DNA of 64,000 nucleotides from Xanthobacter autotrophicus. Its GTDB lineage: Bacteria; Pseudomonadota; Alphaproteobacteria; Rhizobiales; Xanthobacteraceae. The notes under the pieces are model-generated. The model made no database searches and was not told the DNA's origin. It saw only the letters and a program-made list of their open reading frames with translations. A program made the position numbers and the translations under genes. The stretch is taken from positions 62,001-126,000 of the forward strand of contig NZ_VAUP01000022.1 of the NCBI RefSeq assembly GCF_005871085.1, in the 5' to 3' direction. Shown here piece by piece: positions 33,352 through 42,522 of this stretch. Position 1 is the stretch's first letter. The number at the start of each line of letters is the position of its first letter.

Positions 33352-34200
33352 ATGACCATCGCAACTTCCGGCCACAACCGGCAGCTCGCCGAACGTGCGC
33401 ACGCCATCCGGCGCAATGCGCTGCGCATGGGCGAGGTGCAGGGCCAGGGCTACATCGCGCAGGCGCTCGGCATCTCCGACGTTCTGGCGGTGGCCTATTT
33501 CCATGCCATGACCTACCGGCCCGAAGATCCGGAATGGGACGGGCGCGACCGTTTCCTGCTGTCCAACGGGCACTACGCCATCGCGCTTTACGCGGCGCTG
33601 ATCGAGGCCGGCATCGTCCCGAAGGACGAGCTTGAGACCTACGGCTTCGACGACAGCCGGCTGCCCATGTCGGGCATGGCCAGCTACACGCCGGGCATGG
33701 AGATGTCGGGCGGCTCACTCGGCCTTGGCCTCGCCATCGCGGTGGGCCGCTGCCTCGGCCTCAAGCGCAAAGGCTCCGACCGCCACGTCTACACCCTGTT
33801 CTCCGACGGCGAGCTGGACGAGGGCTCGGTGTGGGAGGCCATCATGTCGGCCGCCCACTTCCAGCTCGACAACCTCATCGCCGTTGTCGACGTCAACAAC
33901 CAGCAGGCCGATGGGCCGTCCACCTCGGTGCTCGGCTTCGAGCCGCTGACGGAGAAGCTGGAAGCCTTTGGCTGGTTCGTCCGCCGCGTGGACGGCAACG
34001 ACCTCGACGCGGTGCGCGAGGCTTTCGATGCGGCCAAGGCGCAATCGGGCAGCGGCAAGCCCAGCATGATCATCGCCGACACGCTGATGGGCAAGGGTGT
34101 GCCGTTCCTTGAGGCGCGCGAGAAGAACCACTTCATCCGCGTCGACGCCCACGAATGGCAACTGGCGCTGGCCGCGCTCGACGAGAGGAAGCCGTCATGA
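33352..34200 (+). CDS. Transketolase, N-terminal subunit (split type)
   Basis: 282 residues carrying the TPP pyrophosphate/metal half of transketolase. Seen: DRFLLSNGHYAIALYAAL, GGSLGLGLAIAVG, and LFSDGELDEGSVWEAIMSAAHFQLDNLIAVVDVNNQQADG (the GDG-N motif as SDGE...VNNQ). A late KGVPFLE block closes the domain. GAGGAAAA precedes the ATG. Its stop overlaps the C-terminal subunit start as ATGA, so the two are made together as an alpha2beta2-type enzyme. Split transketolases are used in several sugar routes, including apulose-4-phosphate and sulfofructose pathways. The acceptor here is unknown. Confidence 0.9.
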   Translation: MTIATSGHNRQLAERAHAIRRNALRMGEVQGQGYIAQALGISDVLAVAYFHAMTYRPEDPEWDGRDRFLLSNGHYAIALYAALIEAGIVPKDELETYGFDDSRLPMSGMASYTPGMEMSGGSLGLGLAIAVGRCLGLKRKGSDRHVYTLFSDGELDEGSVWEAIMSAAHFQLDNLIAVVDVNNQQADGPSTSVLGFEPLTEKLEAFGWFVRRVDGNDLDAVREAFDAAKAQSGSGKPSMIIADTLMGKGVPFLEAREKNHFIRVDAHEWQLALAALDERKPS

Positions 34201-35237
34201 ACCATGCGACCCGCAAGGCCGCCCCTGCCGCCGCCACGGCTGCTGCCGGCAAGCCCCGGCTGACCACCTCCGCGATGATCGCCTCCATCGCCGCCGAGGG
34301 CCAGCGCACCAAGCCTGCCCCCTTCGGCCACGCCCTCGTTGCCCTGGCGCGCGAGAATCCGGCCGTGGTGGGCATGACCGCCGATCTCGGCAAATATACC
34401 GACCTGCACATCTTCTCGCAGGCCTTCCCCGAGCGCTTCTACCAGATGGGCATGGCCGAGCAGCTTTTGTTCGGCGCAGCTTCAGGGCTGGCCGCGGAGG
34501 GCTTCATGCCCTTCGCCACCACCTACGCCGTGTTCGCCTCGCGCCGGGCCTACGACTTCATCCACCAGACGATCGCGGAGGAAAACCGCAATGTGAAGAT
34601 CGTCTGCGCGCTGCCGGGCCTCACCTCGGGCTATGGTCCCTCGCACCAGGCTGCGGAAGACCTCGCGCTGTTCCGGGCCATGCCCAACATGGTGGTGATC
34701 GACCCCTGCGACGCGCACGAGATCGAACAGGCGGTGCCGGTGATGGCGGCCCATGACGGGCCGGTCTATATGCGCCTGCTGCGCGGCCAGGTTCCGCTGG
34801 TGCTGGACGAGTACGGCTACACGTTCGAGCTTGGCAAGGCCAAGATGCTGCGCGACGGCCCGGATGCCCTGATCGTTTCCTCCGGAATCATGACCATGCG
34901 GGCCCTGGAGGCGGCGGAGCTGCTACGCCAGGACAAGGTCGAGGTCGCGGTGCTTCACGTGCCCACCATCAAGCCCCTCGACGAGGCGACGATCGTGGAG
35001 GCGGCGCGCAAGAGCGGCCGCCCGGTGATCGTGGCGGAGAACCACACCGTCATCGGCGGCCTCGGCGAGGCCGTAGCGGGCGCTTTGCTGCGCGCCGGCG
35101 TGGCGCCGGCCGGCTTCCACCAGATCGGCCTGCCCGACGCCTTCCTCGACGCCGGCGCCTTGCCGACCCTCCACGACCGCTACGGCATCTCCGCCGCAGC
35201 CGTCGCGGAACAGGTCAAGGACTGGACCGGCCGCTAG
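34197..35237 (+). CDS. Transketolase, C-terminal subunit (split type)
   Basis: 346 residues with the pyrimidine-binding and C-terminal domains. An Ala-rich lead (MNHATRKAAPAAATAAAG) comes first. Then GMTADLGKYTDLHIFSQAFPERFYQMGMAEQLLFGAASGLAAEG, which includes the catalytic Glu of MAEQ, and FASRRAYDFIHQTIAEENRNVKIVCALPGLTSGYGPSHQ. The transketolase C-domain ends the chain (VIVAENHTVIGGLGEAVA). The start overlaps the previous stop by four bases. An inverted repeat follows the stop. Confidence 0.9.
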   Translation: MNHATRKAAPAAATAAAGKPRLTTSAMIASIAAEGQRTKPAPFGHALVALARENPAVVGMTADLGKYTDLHIFSQAFPERFYQMGMAEQLLFGAASGLAAEGFMPFATTYAVFASRRAYDFIHQTIAEENRNVKIVCALPGLTSGYGPSHQAAEDLALFRAMPNMVVIDPCDAHEIEQAVPVMAAHDGPVYMRLLRGQVPLVLDEYGYTFELGKAKMLRDGPDALIVSSGIMTMRALEAAELLRQDKVEVAVLHVPTIKPLDEATIVEAARKSGRPVIVAENHTVIGGLGEAVAGALLRAGVAPAGFHQIGLPDAFLDAGALPTLHDRYGISAAAVAEQVKDWTGR

Positions 35238-35249
35238 AGCCCTTTCTTC

Positions 35250-35269
35250 AAGCGGACTGATATCCGCTT
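35250..35269. repeat. Inverted repeat AAGCGGA-6-TCCGCTT
   Basis: AAGCGGA (35250-35256) and TCCGCTT (35263-35269) lie in the 170-base gap after the split transketolase, within a CTAGAGC...CACTTGGAAA context. This resembles short dispersed intergenic palindromes of Hyphomicrobiales genomes. It could modulate expression of the genes that follow. Copies elsewhere cannot be checked here. Confidence 0.4.
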
Positions 35270-35407
35270 CACTTGGAAACGCCCCAAGCCACCATCGACC
35301 CGGGAAGGGGCCCGCCCCTTCCCGCCCGATCCGCCGCAGAGCGGACGGACCAGGCAAACGACATGGCCCAAGAAAGACATGGCCCAAAGCGGCCAAGGGG
35401 AGGAAGA

Positions 35408-36286
35408 ATGACAGCCATCGGCTTCATCGGTCTCGGCTCCATGGGTCTGCCCATGGCGCGCAACCTGGTGACAGGGGGCTTCGAGGTCACCGGCTTCGAC
35501 CTGCGCGCCGAGGCCCGCAACGCCCTCGTGGAAGCAGGTGGCAAGGCGGCGGACACCGCCGCGGCCGCCTGTGCCGGGGCGGACATGGCCGTGCTTATGG
35601 TGGTGAACATCGCCCAGGCCCGCGACGTGCTCTTCGCCGGCGGCGTTCTGGATGCCCTCGCCCCCGGTGGGGCGATCCTGCTCATGTCCACCTGTCCGCC
35701 GGCAGCGGTGGCCGAGGTGTCGGCGGAAGTGGAAGCACGGGGCTTCGCCTTCGTCGATGCCCCCGTCTCCGGCGGCGTGGTGGGCGCGACAGCGGGCTCC
35801 CTCACCATCATGGTGGGGGCCGGTGAAGACGCCCTCGCCCGCGCCCGGCCGGCCCTCGACGCCATGGGCGCCAAGGTGGTGCATGTGGGCAAGGACGCCG
35901 GCCAGGGCGCCACCGCCAAGGTGGTCAACCAGCTCCTGTGCGGCGCCCATCTCGCCGTGGCGGCGGAAGCCCTGTCGCTGGCCGAGCGGCTCGGCGTGGA
36001 CACCACCGCCATGCTCGACATTCTCGGCGGCTCGGCGGCGGCAAGCTGGATGCTGCGCGACCGCGGCCCCCGCATGCTGGAGGCAGACCCCACCGTCACC
36101 AGTGCCGTGGACATCTTCGTAAAGGACCTGGGCCTCGTGCTGGAAGCCGGGCGCGAGGCCAAGGCCGCTTTGCCCATGGCGGCCCTCGCCCACCAGCTGT
36201 TCCTGTCTGTCTCCGGCCGTGGCCTCGGCACTGCCGACGACAGCCAGGTCATCCGCGCCTATCGCAGCCTGCAGGGCCGGGACTGA
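35408..36286 (+). CDS. 3-hydroxyisobutyrate dehydrogenase family oxidoreductase
   Basis: 292 residues. The NAD(P) motif GFIGLGSMGLPMARNL is at residues 5-20. The substrate loop is DAPVSGGVVGA, and the catalytic Lys is in GATAKVVNQLLCGAHLAVAAEA. The sequence around that Lys recalls L-threonate dehydrogenase (LtnD)-like members, though tartronate-semialdehyde reductase and sulfolactaldehyde reductase belong to the same family. The ATG at 35408 follows GGGGAGGAAGA. It lies between the split transketolase and the TRAP genes, so it likely acts on the imported acid or a short aldehyde made from it. Confidence 0.9.
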   Translation: MTAIGFIGLGSMGLPMARNLVTGGFEVTGFDLRAEARNALVEAGGKAADTAAAACAGADMAVLMVVNIAQARDVLFAGGVLDALAPGGAILLMSTCPPAAVAEVSAEVEARGFAFVDAPVSGGVVGATAGSLTIMVGAGEDALARARPALDAMGAKVVHVGKDAGQGATAKVVNQLLCGAHLAVAAEALSLAERLGVDTTAMLDILGGSAAASWMLRDRGPRMLEADPTVTSAVDIFVKDLGLVLEAGREAKAALPMAALAHQLFLSVSGRGLGTADDSQVIRAYRSLQGRD

Positions 36287-36377
36287 CCCGCCTGCCGCTC
36301 GACCCACACGCCAAACGCCGACCGCCAATATGCGGAACATCAAGAAGGCCGCCCAGCGGCCACACTGGGAGAGATAC

Positions 36378-37412
36378 ATGACCAATACCCCCGCCCGGAG
36401 CGTTGCGCAGGGCCTCACCCGCCGCACCCTGCTGACCGCAGCGGCCGCTATCCCGCTCGCCGGCATTATCACCCGCGCCCGCGCCGCCGAATTCACCTAT
36501 AAGCTCGCTACCGGGCAGGACCCCTCGCATCCGGTCAACAAGCGTGCGCAGGAAGCCGCGCAGCGCATTCTGGAGGCCACCTCCGGCCGACTGGAGATCA
36601 AGGTGTTCCCGGCCAACCAGCTCGGTTCGGACACGGACCTGCTCACCCAGGTGCGCTCCGGCGGGGTGGAACTGTTCAACCTTTCCGCCTCCATCCTTGC
36701 GACGCTGGTGCCGGTCTCCGGCATCGTGAACACCGGCTTTGCCTTCCCGGACTACGACACGGTGTGGAAGGCCGTGGACGGCGGGCTGGGCACCTACATC
36801 CGCGAGCAGATCGCCAAGGCCGGGCTGGTCGCGCCCATCAAGTTCTGGGACAACGGCTTCCGTCAGGTCACATCCTCCACCCGCGAGATCAAGACGCCCG
36901 AGGACATGAAGGGCTTCAAGATCCGTGTCCCGCCGGCGCCCATGCTCACCTCGGTGTTCAAGTCGCTGGGGGCTGGCGCGACACCGATCAACTTCAACGA
37001 GCTGTATTCCGCACTGCAGACCAAGGTAGTGGAGGGGCAGGAGAACCCGCTGGCCATCATCTCCTCGGCTCGCCTCTACGAGGTGCAGAAGTCCTGCTCC
37101 ATGACCGGACATGTGTGGGACGGCTACCTGATCCTCGGCAACCGCCGTGCCTTCGCCGCTTTGCCCGAAGACCTTCGGACCATCATGGTGCGCGAGTTCG
37201 ACCGCTCCGGCGTCGACGAGCGGGCCGACATTGCCGCGCTCAGCCAGTCGCTTCGGGCCGATCTGACGGCCAAGGGCATCACCTTCATCGACGTGGACCG
37301 CGAACCCTTCCGCAAGGCGCTCGCCGCGACTTCCTTCTATGCCGACTGGCGTGCCAAATACGGCAACGAAGCCTGGTCGCTGCTCGAGGCGGCCGTCGGC
37401 AAGCTCGGGTGA
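36378..37412 (+). CDS. TRAP transporter substrate-binding protein (DctP-type)
   Basis: 344 residues. The N-terminus QGLTRRTLLTAAAAIPLAGIITRARA is a twin-arginine-like signal, cleaved before AEFTYKLATGQDPSHPVNKRAQEAAQRILEATSGRLEIKVFPANQLGSDTDLL. The conserved Arg that binds the ligand carboxylate is probably in GFKIRVPP. NFNELYSALQTKVVEGQENPLAII is the family signature. Ligands are carboxylates; the operon suggests a hydroxylated one. GGGAGAG precedes the ATG. The permease gene starts four bases after its stop. Confidence 0.92.
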   Translation: MTNTPARSVAQGLTRRTLLTAAAAIPLAGIITRARAAEFTYKLATGQDPSHPVNKRAQEAAQRILEATSGRLEIKVFPANQLGSDTDLLTQVRSGGVELFNLSASILATLVPVSGIVNTGFAFPDYDTVWKAVDGGLGTYIREQIAKAGLVAPIKFWDNGFRQVTSSTREIKTPEDMKGFKIRVPPAPMLTSVFKSLGAGATPINFNELYSALQTKVVEGQENPLAIISSARLYEVQKSCSMTGHVWDGYLILGNRRAFAALPEDLRTIMVREFDRSGVDERADIAALSQSLRADLTAKGITFIDVDREPFRKALAATSFYADWRAKYGNEAWSLLEAAVGKLG

Positions 37413-37416
37413 CGTC

Positions 37417-39336
37417 ATGGATCGCGCAATCACGGACACCGTAATCACCGAGCCGAACATGGCTCATACGCACCTGCTCACCGAACCGGTCGAGCCGGTC
37501 GGCGGCTGGCGCAAGAGTGTGCTCCGAGTGGAGCGCGCGCTGATCAAAATGGTGGAAATTCCGGCCGCGCTCCTGGTGCTGGCGGAAGTGGTGGTGCTCT
37601 TCGTGGGCGTGGTGATGCGTTATTTCGTGCATCAGCCCATCGTCTGGTCGGACGAGCTGGCCTCGGTCCTGTTCATCTGGCTGGCCATGCTGGGCTCCGT
37701 GGTGGCGCTCCAGCGCGGCGAGCACATGCGCATGACCGCGCTGGTGGGGGCACTGCCCCTGCCGAAGCGCGCGGTGCTGGAGACTCTGGCCGTCGCCGCC
37801 CCGCTCATCTTCCTCGTGGCCATGTTCCATCCCAGCCTCGAATATGCCGAGGACGAGATGTTCGTGACCCTGCCCGCCCTCGACGTGCCCAACACGTGGA
37901 AGGCGGCGGCGCTGCCGGTGGGCCTCGCGCTCATGGGTATCGTCGCGATGCTGAAGCTTGCCCGCAACGCCAATCCCATGCAGGTGGCAGGCGTCGTCGC
38001 CTTCCTCGCGGCGCTGACCGCGGTGGGCATTCTCGGCACGCCGTTTCTGAAGACCCTGGGCAACATCAACCTCGTGATCTTCTTTGTCGGCCTGGTAGCG
38101 GCCGGGGTGTTCGCGGGGGTGCCCATCGCCTTCTCGTTCGGCCTCGCCACGCTCGCCTATCTCTCCTTCACCACCAATGCCCCTTTGACGGTGGTGGTGG
38201 GCCGCATGGACGAGGGCATGAGCCACCTCATCCTGCTCTCGGTGCCGCTGTTCGTGTTCCTTGGCATGCTGATCGAGATGACCGGCATGGCGCGGGCCAT
38301 GGTGGGCTTCCTCGCCAGCCTGCTCGGCCATGTGCGCGGCGGCCTGTCCTACGTGCTGATCGGCGCCATGTACCTCGTCTCGGGCATCTCCGGCTCCAAG
38401 GCGGCGGACATGGCGGCGGTGACCCCGGTGCTGTTCCCGGAGATGATCAAGCGCGGCGCCAAGCCCGGCGACCTCGTGGCCCTGCTCGCCGCCACCGGCG
38501 CGCAGACCGAGACCATCCCGCCCAGCCTCGTGCTGATCACCATCGGCTCGGTGACCGGCGTGTCCATCGCCGCTTTGTTCGCCGGCGGCCTGATGCCCGC
38601 CGTGGTGCTCGGCGTCATGCTGTGCATCCTGGTGCGCTGGCGCTACCGCAACGAGGACCTGTCCGGCGTGCGCCGGGCGAGCAGCAAGGAAATCCTGCGC
38701 GCCCTCGCCATCGCCGTGCCGGCCATCGCCCTGCCCTTCGTCATCCGCGCGGCTGTGATGGAAGGCATCGCCACCGCCACCGAGGTCTCCACCATCGGCA
38801 TCGTCTATTCCGTGGTGGTGGGGCTGCTGATCTACCGGCAGTTCGACTTCAAGCGGCTGATGCCCATGCTCACCGCCACGGCGGCGCTCTCCGGCGCCAT
38901 CCTGCTGATTATCGGCGCGGCGACGGGCATGGCCTGGGCCCTCACACAATCCGGCTTCTCCCAGGAGCTGGCGCGGGTGATGGGCGGCCTGCCCGGCGGG
39001 GCGGCCACCTTCATGGTGGTGTCCATCATCGCCTTCATCATTCTGGGATCGGTGCTGGAGGGCATCCCGGCCATCGTGCTGTTCGGGCCGCTGCTGTTCC
39101 CCATCGCGCGCAGCATGGGCATCCACGAGGTGCACTATGCCATGGTGGTGATCCTCTCCATGGGCCTCGGCCTGTTCGCCCCGCCCTTCGGCGTCGGCTA
39201 TTACTGTGCCACGGCCATCGGCGGGGTCAGCCCCGACGCCGGCATGAAGCCAATCGTCGGCTACATGGTGGCCCTGCTCATCGGCCTCGCGCTGGTCGCG
39301 GCCGTGCCGTGGTTCTCCATCGGCTTCCTGCCCTGA
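37417..39336 (+). CDS. Fused TRAP transporter permease (DctQM)
   Basis: 639 residues with about 16-17 membrane segments. The first 170 residues are a DctQ small subunit (RYFVHQPIVWSDELASVLFIWLAMLGSVVALQRGEHMRM). A linker with two extra helices leads to a full DctM (GVPIAFSFGLATLAYL, SVPLFVFLGMLIEMTGMARAMVGFL, SGISGSKAADMAAVTPVLFPEMIKRGAKPGDLVALLAATGAQTETIPPS). The start at 37417 is just after the SBP stop; an ATG at 37459 is an alternative. Na+-driven uptake together with DctP is the family mechanism. Confidence 0.92.
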   Translation: MDRAITDTVITEPNMAHTHLLTEPVEPVGGWRKSVLRVERALIKMVEIPAALLVLAEVVVLFVGVVMRYFVHQPIVWSDELASVLFIWLAMLGSVVALQRGEHMRMTALVGALPLPKRAVLETLAVAAPLIFLVAMFHPSLEYAEDEMFVTLPALDVPNTWKAAALPVGLALMGIVAMLKLARNANPMQVAGVVAFLAALTAVGILGTPFLKTLGNINLVIFFVGLVAAGVFAGVPIAFSFGLATLAYLSFTTNAPLTVVVGRMDEGMSHLILLSVPLFVFLGMLIEMTGMARAMVGFLASLLGHVRGGLSYVLIGAMYLVSGISGSKAADMAAVTPVLFPEMIKRGAKPGDLVALLAATGAQTETIPPSLVLITIGSVTGVSIAALFAGGLMPAVVLGVMLCILVRWRYRNEDLSGVRRASSKEILRALAIAVPAIALPFVIRAAVMEGIATATEVSTIGIVYSVVVGLLIYRQFDFKRLMPMLTATAALSGAILLIIGAATGMAWALTQSGFSQELARVMGGLPGGAATFMVVSIIAFIILGSVLEGIPAIVLFGPLLFPIARSMGIHEVHYAMVVILSMGLGLFAPPFGVGYYCATAIGGVSPDAGMKPIVGYMVALLIGLALVAAVPWFSIGFLP

Positions 39337-39390
39337 TGTTCCTTTGATGCGCCGGGGCCCGTGCCCCGGCGCCAGCCAAGGTCACGCCCC

Positions 39391-41469
39391 ATGTCGCTCA
39401 TTGCCTCCACTGGCTTCGCCGAAGCCGGTAACGCCCCCACGCGTCCGAATGCCGAGGACGGCGCCCCTTCCGCGCGCCAGAACTCCGGTGACGGCTTCGC
39501 TTCCGCTCGCCGTATGGCCGACGCCATCCGCTTCCTCGCCCTCGACGCCATCGCAAAGGCAGAGGATGGCCATCCCGGCGCGCCCCTCGGCGGGGCGGAG
39601 TTGGCGACGGCGCTGTTCACCCGCCACCTTAAGTGCAATCCGGCCGACCCGGCCTGGTTCGACCGCGACCGCTTCGTTCTGTCGAACGGCCACGGCTCCA
39701 TGCTGCTGTATGCCGTGCTCCAGCTCGCCGGCTACGCGGGCATGCCCATGGAGGAGATCCGCCACTTCCGCGAGCTGGGCTCCCACACCCACGGCCACCC
39801 CGAGCGCGACGTGGCGCTCGGCATCGAGGTCACCACCGGGCCGCTGGGCCAGGGCATCGCCAATGCGGTGGGCATGGCGGTGGCGGAAGCCTTCCTTTCC
39901 GCCACCTACGGCCCCGAGCTGGTGGACCACCGCACCTATGCGGTGGTCGGCGACGGCTGCCTGATGGAGGGCGTCGCCCATGAGGTGATTTCGCTGGCCG
40001 GCCACCTGAAGCTCGGCAAGCTCACCTTCCTGTGGGACGACAACCGGATGACCGATGATGGCGGCACCGACTTCGCCATCTCCGAGGACGTGCGCGCCCG
40101 CTTCCGCATCGCCGGATGGCAGGTGATCGACGCCGACGGCCACGACGTGGAAGCGGTGAGCGCCGCCCTCACCCTCGCCAACAAGGATCCGCGCCCCACG
40201 ATGATCGCCTGCGCCACGGTGCTGGGCAAAGGCCTGCCGCGCCTTGAAGGCAAGCGCGGCGCCCATGGCGGACGGGTGTTCCCCGAGGATGTGGTGGAAG
40301 CCCGCGCCGTCGCCGGCTGGACCCACGGCCCGTTCGAGGTGCCGCAGGACGTCGCCGCCGCATGGCAGGCCGGCGCCGCCGACCGCAACCGCCCCGCCTA
40401 TGACGCCTGGCAGGCCCGCGTCGCCGCCTTGCCCACGGACACCCGCGCCGAATTCGAGCGGCTGATCCGCGGCGACCTGCCGGCGGGCGTCCTGCCGGCG
40501 CTCAAAGCCCATGCCGAGGCCCTCGCCGCGGCGGCGCCCGCCCAGTCCTCCAACCAGTCCACCGCCGACATCGTGGACCTGCTCGCCGGCCTCGTGCCGG
40601 AGCTGCTGCCCGGCGCGCCGGATCTGGAAGGCCCCACCAACTGCAAGCGCGGGCTGGACGCCTTCACCGCCGAGAACCCGGCCGGGCGCTACATCCACTA
40701 TGGCATCCGCGAGCATGCCATGGGGTCCATGATGAACGGCATGGTGGCCCATGGCGGCGTGCTGCCACTGGGCGCGACCTATCTGGTCTTCTCCGACTAC
40801 ATGCGCCCGCCCCTGCGCATGTCGGCACTGATGGAGCTGCCGGTCATCACCCTCTACAGCCACGACAGCATCGGCATCGGCAAGAACGGGCCGACCCACC
40901 AGCCGGTGGAGTTCCTCGCTTCGCTCCGCGCCATGCCCAACATGGCGGTGTTCCGCCCCGCCGACGCGGTGGAGACCGCCGAATGCTGGCAGCTGGCGCT
41001 CGCCCGCCGCGACGGCCCCTCCTCCATGATCTGCTCGCGCCAGGCGCTGCCGGCCCAGCGTCGCGACGCGAGCGAGAACCGCTCCGCCCGCGGCGCCTAT
41101 GTGCTGCGTGCGGCCGAAGGCGGCCCGCGCCGGGTGACGCTGATCGGCACCGGTTCGGAGGTGGACGTGGCGGTCCAGGCGCGCGATCTTCTGCAGGCGG
41201 AAGGCATACCCACCGCCGTGGTCTCCATGCCCTGCTGGGAGATCTTCGAACAGCAGGACGAGGCCTATCTCTGGGAGGTCCTCGGACCGGGCACGGTGCG
41301 GGTTGCGGTGGAGGCGGCGGTGAAGATGGGCTGGGAACGCTGGATTGGGGCGGACGGCGCCTTCGTGGGCATGCACGGCTTCGGCGCCTCGGGGCCGGCC
41401 GACGAGCTGTTCCGCCATTTCGGCATCACCCCCGCCGCCGTGGCGGATGCGGCGCGGGCGCGGCTGTGA
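39391..41469 (+). CDS. Transketolase (full length)
   Basis: 692 residues. After an unusual 40-residue lead comes RRMADAIRFLALDAIAKAEDGHPGAPLGGAELATALF (AEDGHPG in place of ANSGHPG). Next are DRFVLSNGHGSMLLYAVL and HGHPERDVALGIEVTTGPLGQGIANAVGMA. The TPP motif GDGCLMEGVAHEVISLAGHLKLGKLTFLWDDNRMTDDGG is intact. The pyrimidine domain has IREHAMGSMMNGMVAHGG and THDGIG-type SHDSIGIGKNGPTHQP. It moves two-carbon ketol units between sugar phosphates, or from hydroxypyruvate. It is a second transketolase in the same operon as the split one, so it may recycle products of the pathway. Confidence 0.92.
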   Translation: MSLIASTGFAEAGNAPTRPNAEDGAPSARQNSGDGFASARRMADAIRFLALDAIAKAEDGHPGAPLGGAELATALFTRHLKCNPADPAWFDRDRFVLSNGHGSMLLYAVLQLAGYAGMPMEEIRHFRELGSHTHGHPERDVALGIEVTTGPLGQGIANAVGMAVAEAFLSATYGPELVDHRTYAVVGDGCLMEGVAHEVISLAGHLKLGKLTFLWDDNRMTDDGGTDFAISEDVRARFRIAGWQVIDADGHDVEAVSAALTLANKDPRPTMIACATVLGKGLPRLEGKRGAHGGRVFPEDVVEARAVAGWTHGPFEVPQDVAAAWQAGAADRNRPAYDAWQARVAALPTDTRAEFERLIRGDLPAGVLPALKAHAEALAAAAPAQSSNQSTADIVDLLAGLVPELLPGAPDLEGPTNCKRGLDAFTAENPAGRYIHYGIREHAMGSMMNGMVAHGGVLPLGATYLVFSDYMRPPLRMSALMELPVITLYSHDSIGIGKNGPTHQPVEFLASLRAMPNMAVFRPADAVETAECWQLALARRDGPSSMICSRQALPAQRRDASENRSARGAYVLRAAEGGPRRVTLIGTGSEVDVAVQARDLLQAEGIPTAVVSMPCWEIFEQQDEAYLWEVLGPGTVRVAVEAAVKMGWERWIGADGAFVGMHGFGASGPADELFRHFGITPAAVADAARARL

Positions 41470-42455
41470 ACGTGCCCTTCCCGCCCCAGGGCCGCGTGCC
41501 ACGCATCGTCTTCCTCGATCGCGAGACGCTGGCCCCGGCCGTGACGCTCAAGCGCCCCGCCTTCACCCACGACTGGGTGGAATACGAGCGCACCGCGCCG
41601 GCCGAGCTGATGGAGCATGCCCGCGACGCGGACATCCTCATCCTCAACAAGGTGCGGCTCGACGCCGACGCCATCGCCCGGCTGCCGCGCCTCGCCCTGG
41701 TGGCGGTGGCGGCCACCGGCACAGATTGCGTGGACAAGGCCGCATGCGCCGCCGCCGGCATCGTGGTCAGCAATGTGCGCGGCTATGCCAAGGCGAGCGT
41801 GCCGGAGCACACGTTCGCGCTCATCCTCGCCTTATCGCGGGCCATCGGCCCCTATGCGACGGATGTGAAGGCCGGCGCATGGCAGGCGGCGGGGCAATTC
41901 TGCTTCCACACCCATCCCATCATCGATCTTCACGGCCGGCGGCTCGGCATCTTCGGCTCGGGGGATCTCGGCCAGCAGGTGGCGGCCCTCGGGCGCGCGT
42001 TCGGGATGGAGCCGGTGTTCGCCGGCCGCAAGGGCGCGCGCGAGGCCCGGCCCGGCTCCGTGCCGTTCGCCGAGGTGATCGAGACCGCGGACGTGCTGAC
42101 CCTGCACTGCCCTCTGACACCTGAGACACGCGGGTTGATCGGCGCTGCGGAATTCGCGCGCATGGGCCGACGGCCCATCCTCGTCAACACCGCCCGTGGC
42201 GGCCTCGTGGACGAGGAGGCACTGATCGCGGCACTCGACGCGGGTCAGGTGGCAGGCGCCGGCATCGACGTGGCCATGCCCGAGCCGCCTCCCGCCGACA
42301 GCGCGGTGATGCGCCTTGCCCACCACCCGAAGGCCATCGTGACGCCCCACGTGGCCTGGGCCTCCATGGAGGCGCAACAGACGCTGGCCGACCAGCTCAT
42401 CGCCAACATCGAGGCCTTCGCCGCCGGCCACCCGGTGAACGTGGCAACGCCGTAG
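41466..42455 (+). CDS. D-2-hydroxyacid dehydrogenase (hydroxypyruvate/glycerate type)
   Basis: 329 residues. The GTG start at 41466 overlaps the transketolase stop as GTGA. The NAD motif is LGIFGSGDLGQQVAALGRAFGM. Catalytic Arg is in VNTARGGLVDEEAL, Glu in DVAMPEPPP region and His in TPHVAWAS, as in D-glycerate dehydrogenases. It probably interconverts hydroxypyruvate (or glyoxylate) and the D-hydroxy acid. The link with two transketolases fits, because hydroxypyruvate is also a ketol donor. It is the last gene of the operon started at 32561. Confidence 0.9.
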   Translation: MNVPFPPQGRVPRIVFLDRETLAPAVTLKRPAFTHDWVEYERTAPAELMEHARDADILILNKVRLDADAIARLPRLALVAVAATGTDCVDKAACAAAGIVVSNVRGYAKASVPEHTFALILALSRAIGPYATDVKAGAWQAAGQFCFHTHPIIDLHGRRLGIFGSGDLGQQVAALGRAFGMEPVFAGRKGAREARPGSVPFAEVIETADVLTLHCPLTPETRGLIGAAEFARMGRRPILVNTARGGLVDEEALIAALDAGQVAGAGIDVAMPEPPPADSAVMRLAHHPKAIVTPHVAWASMEAQQTLADQLIANIEAFAAGHPVNVATP

Positions 42456-42522
42456 ATCGGAGGAAACGCCCTTCTCGGCAGTCGGGCGCTGCATTACTGT
42501 TCTCAGTGGGGATAGGAACCGC

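Noticed and set aside
37285-39135. Minus-strand His-rich frame of 616 codons
   Set aside because: Antisense to the DctQM gene; His/Gln/Glu-rich composition is a mirror of membrane codons.
39382-41502. Minus-strand frame of 706 codons
   Set aside because: Antisense to transketolase; no family signature.
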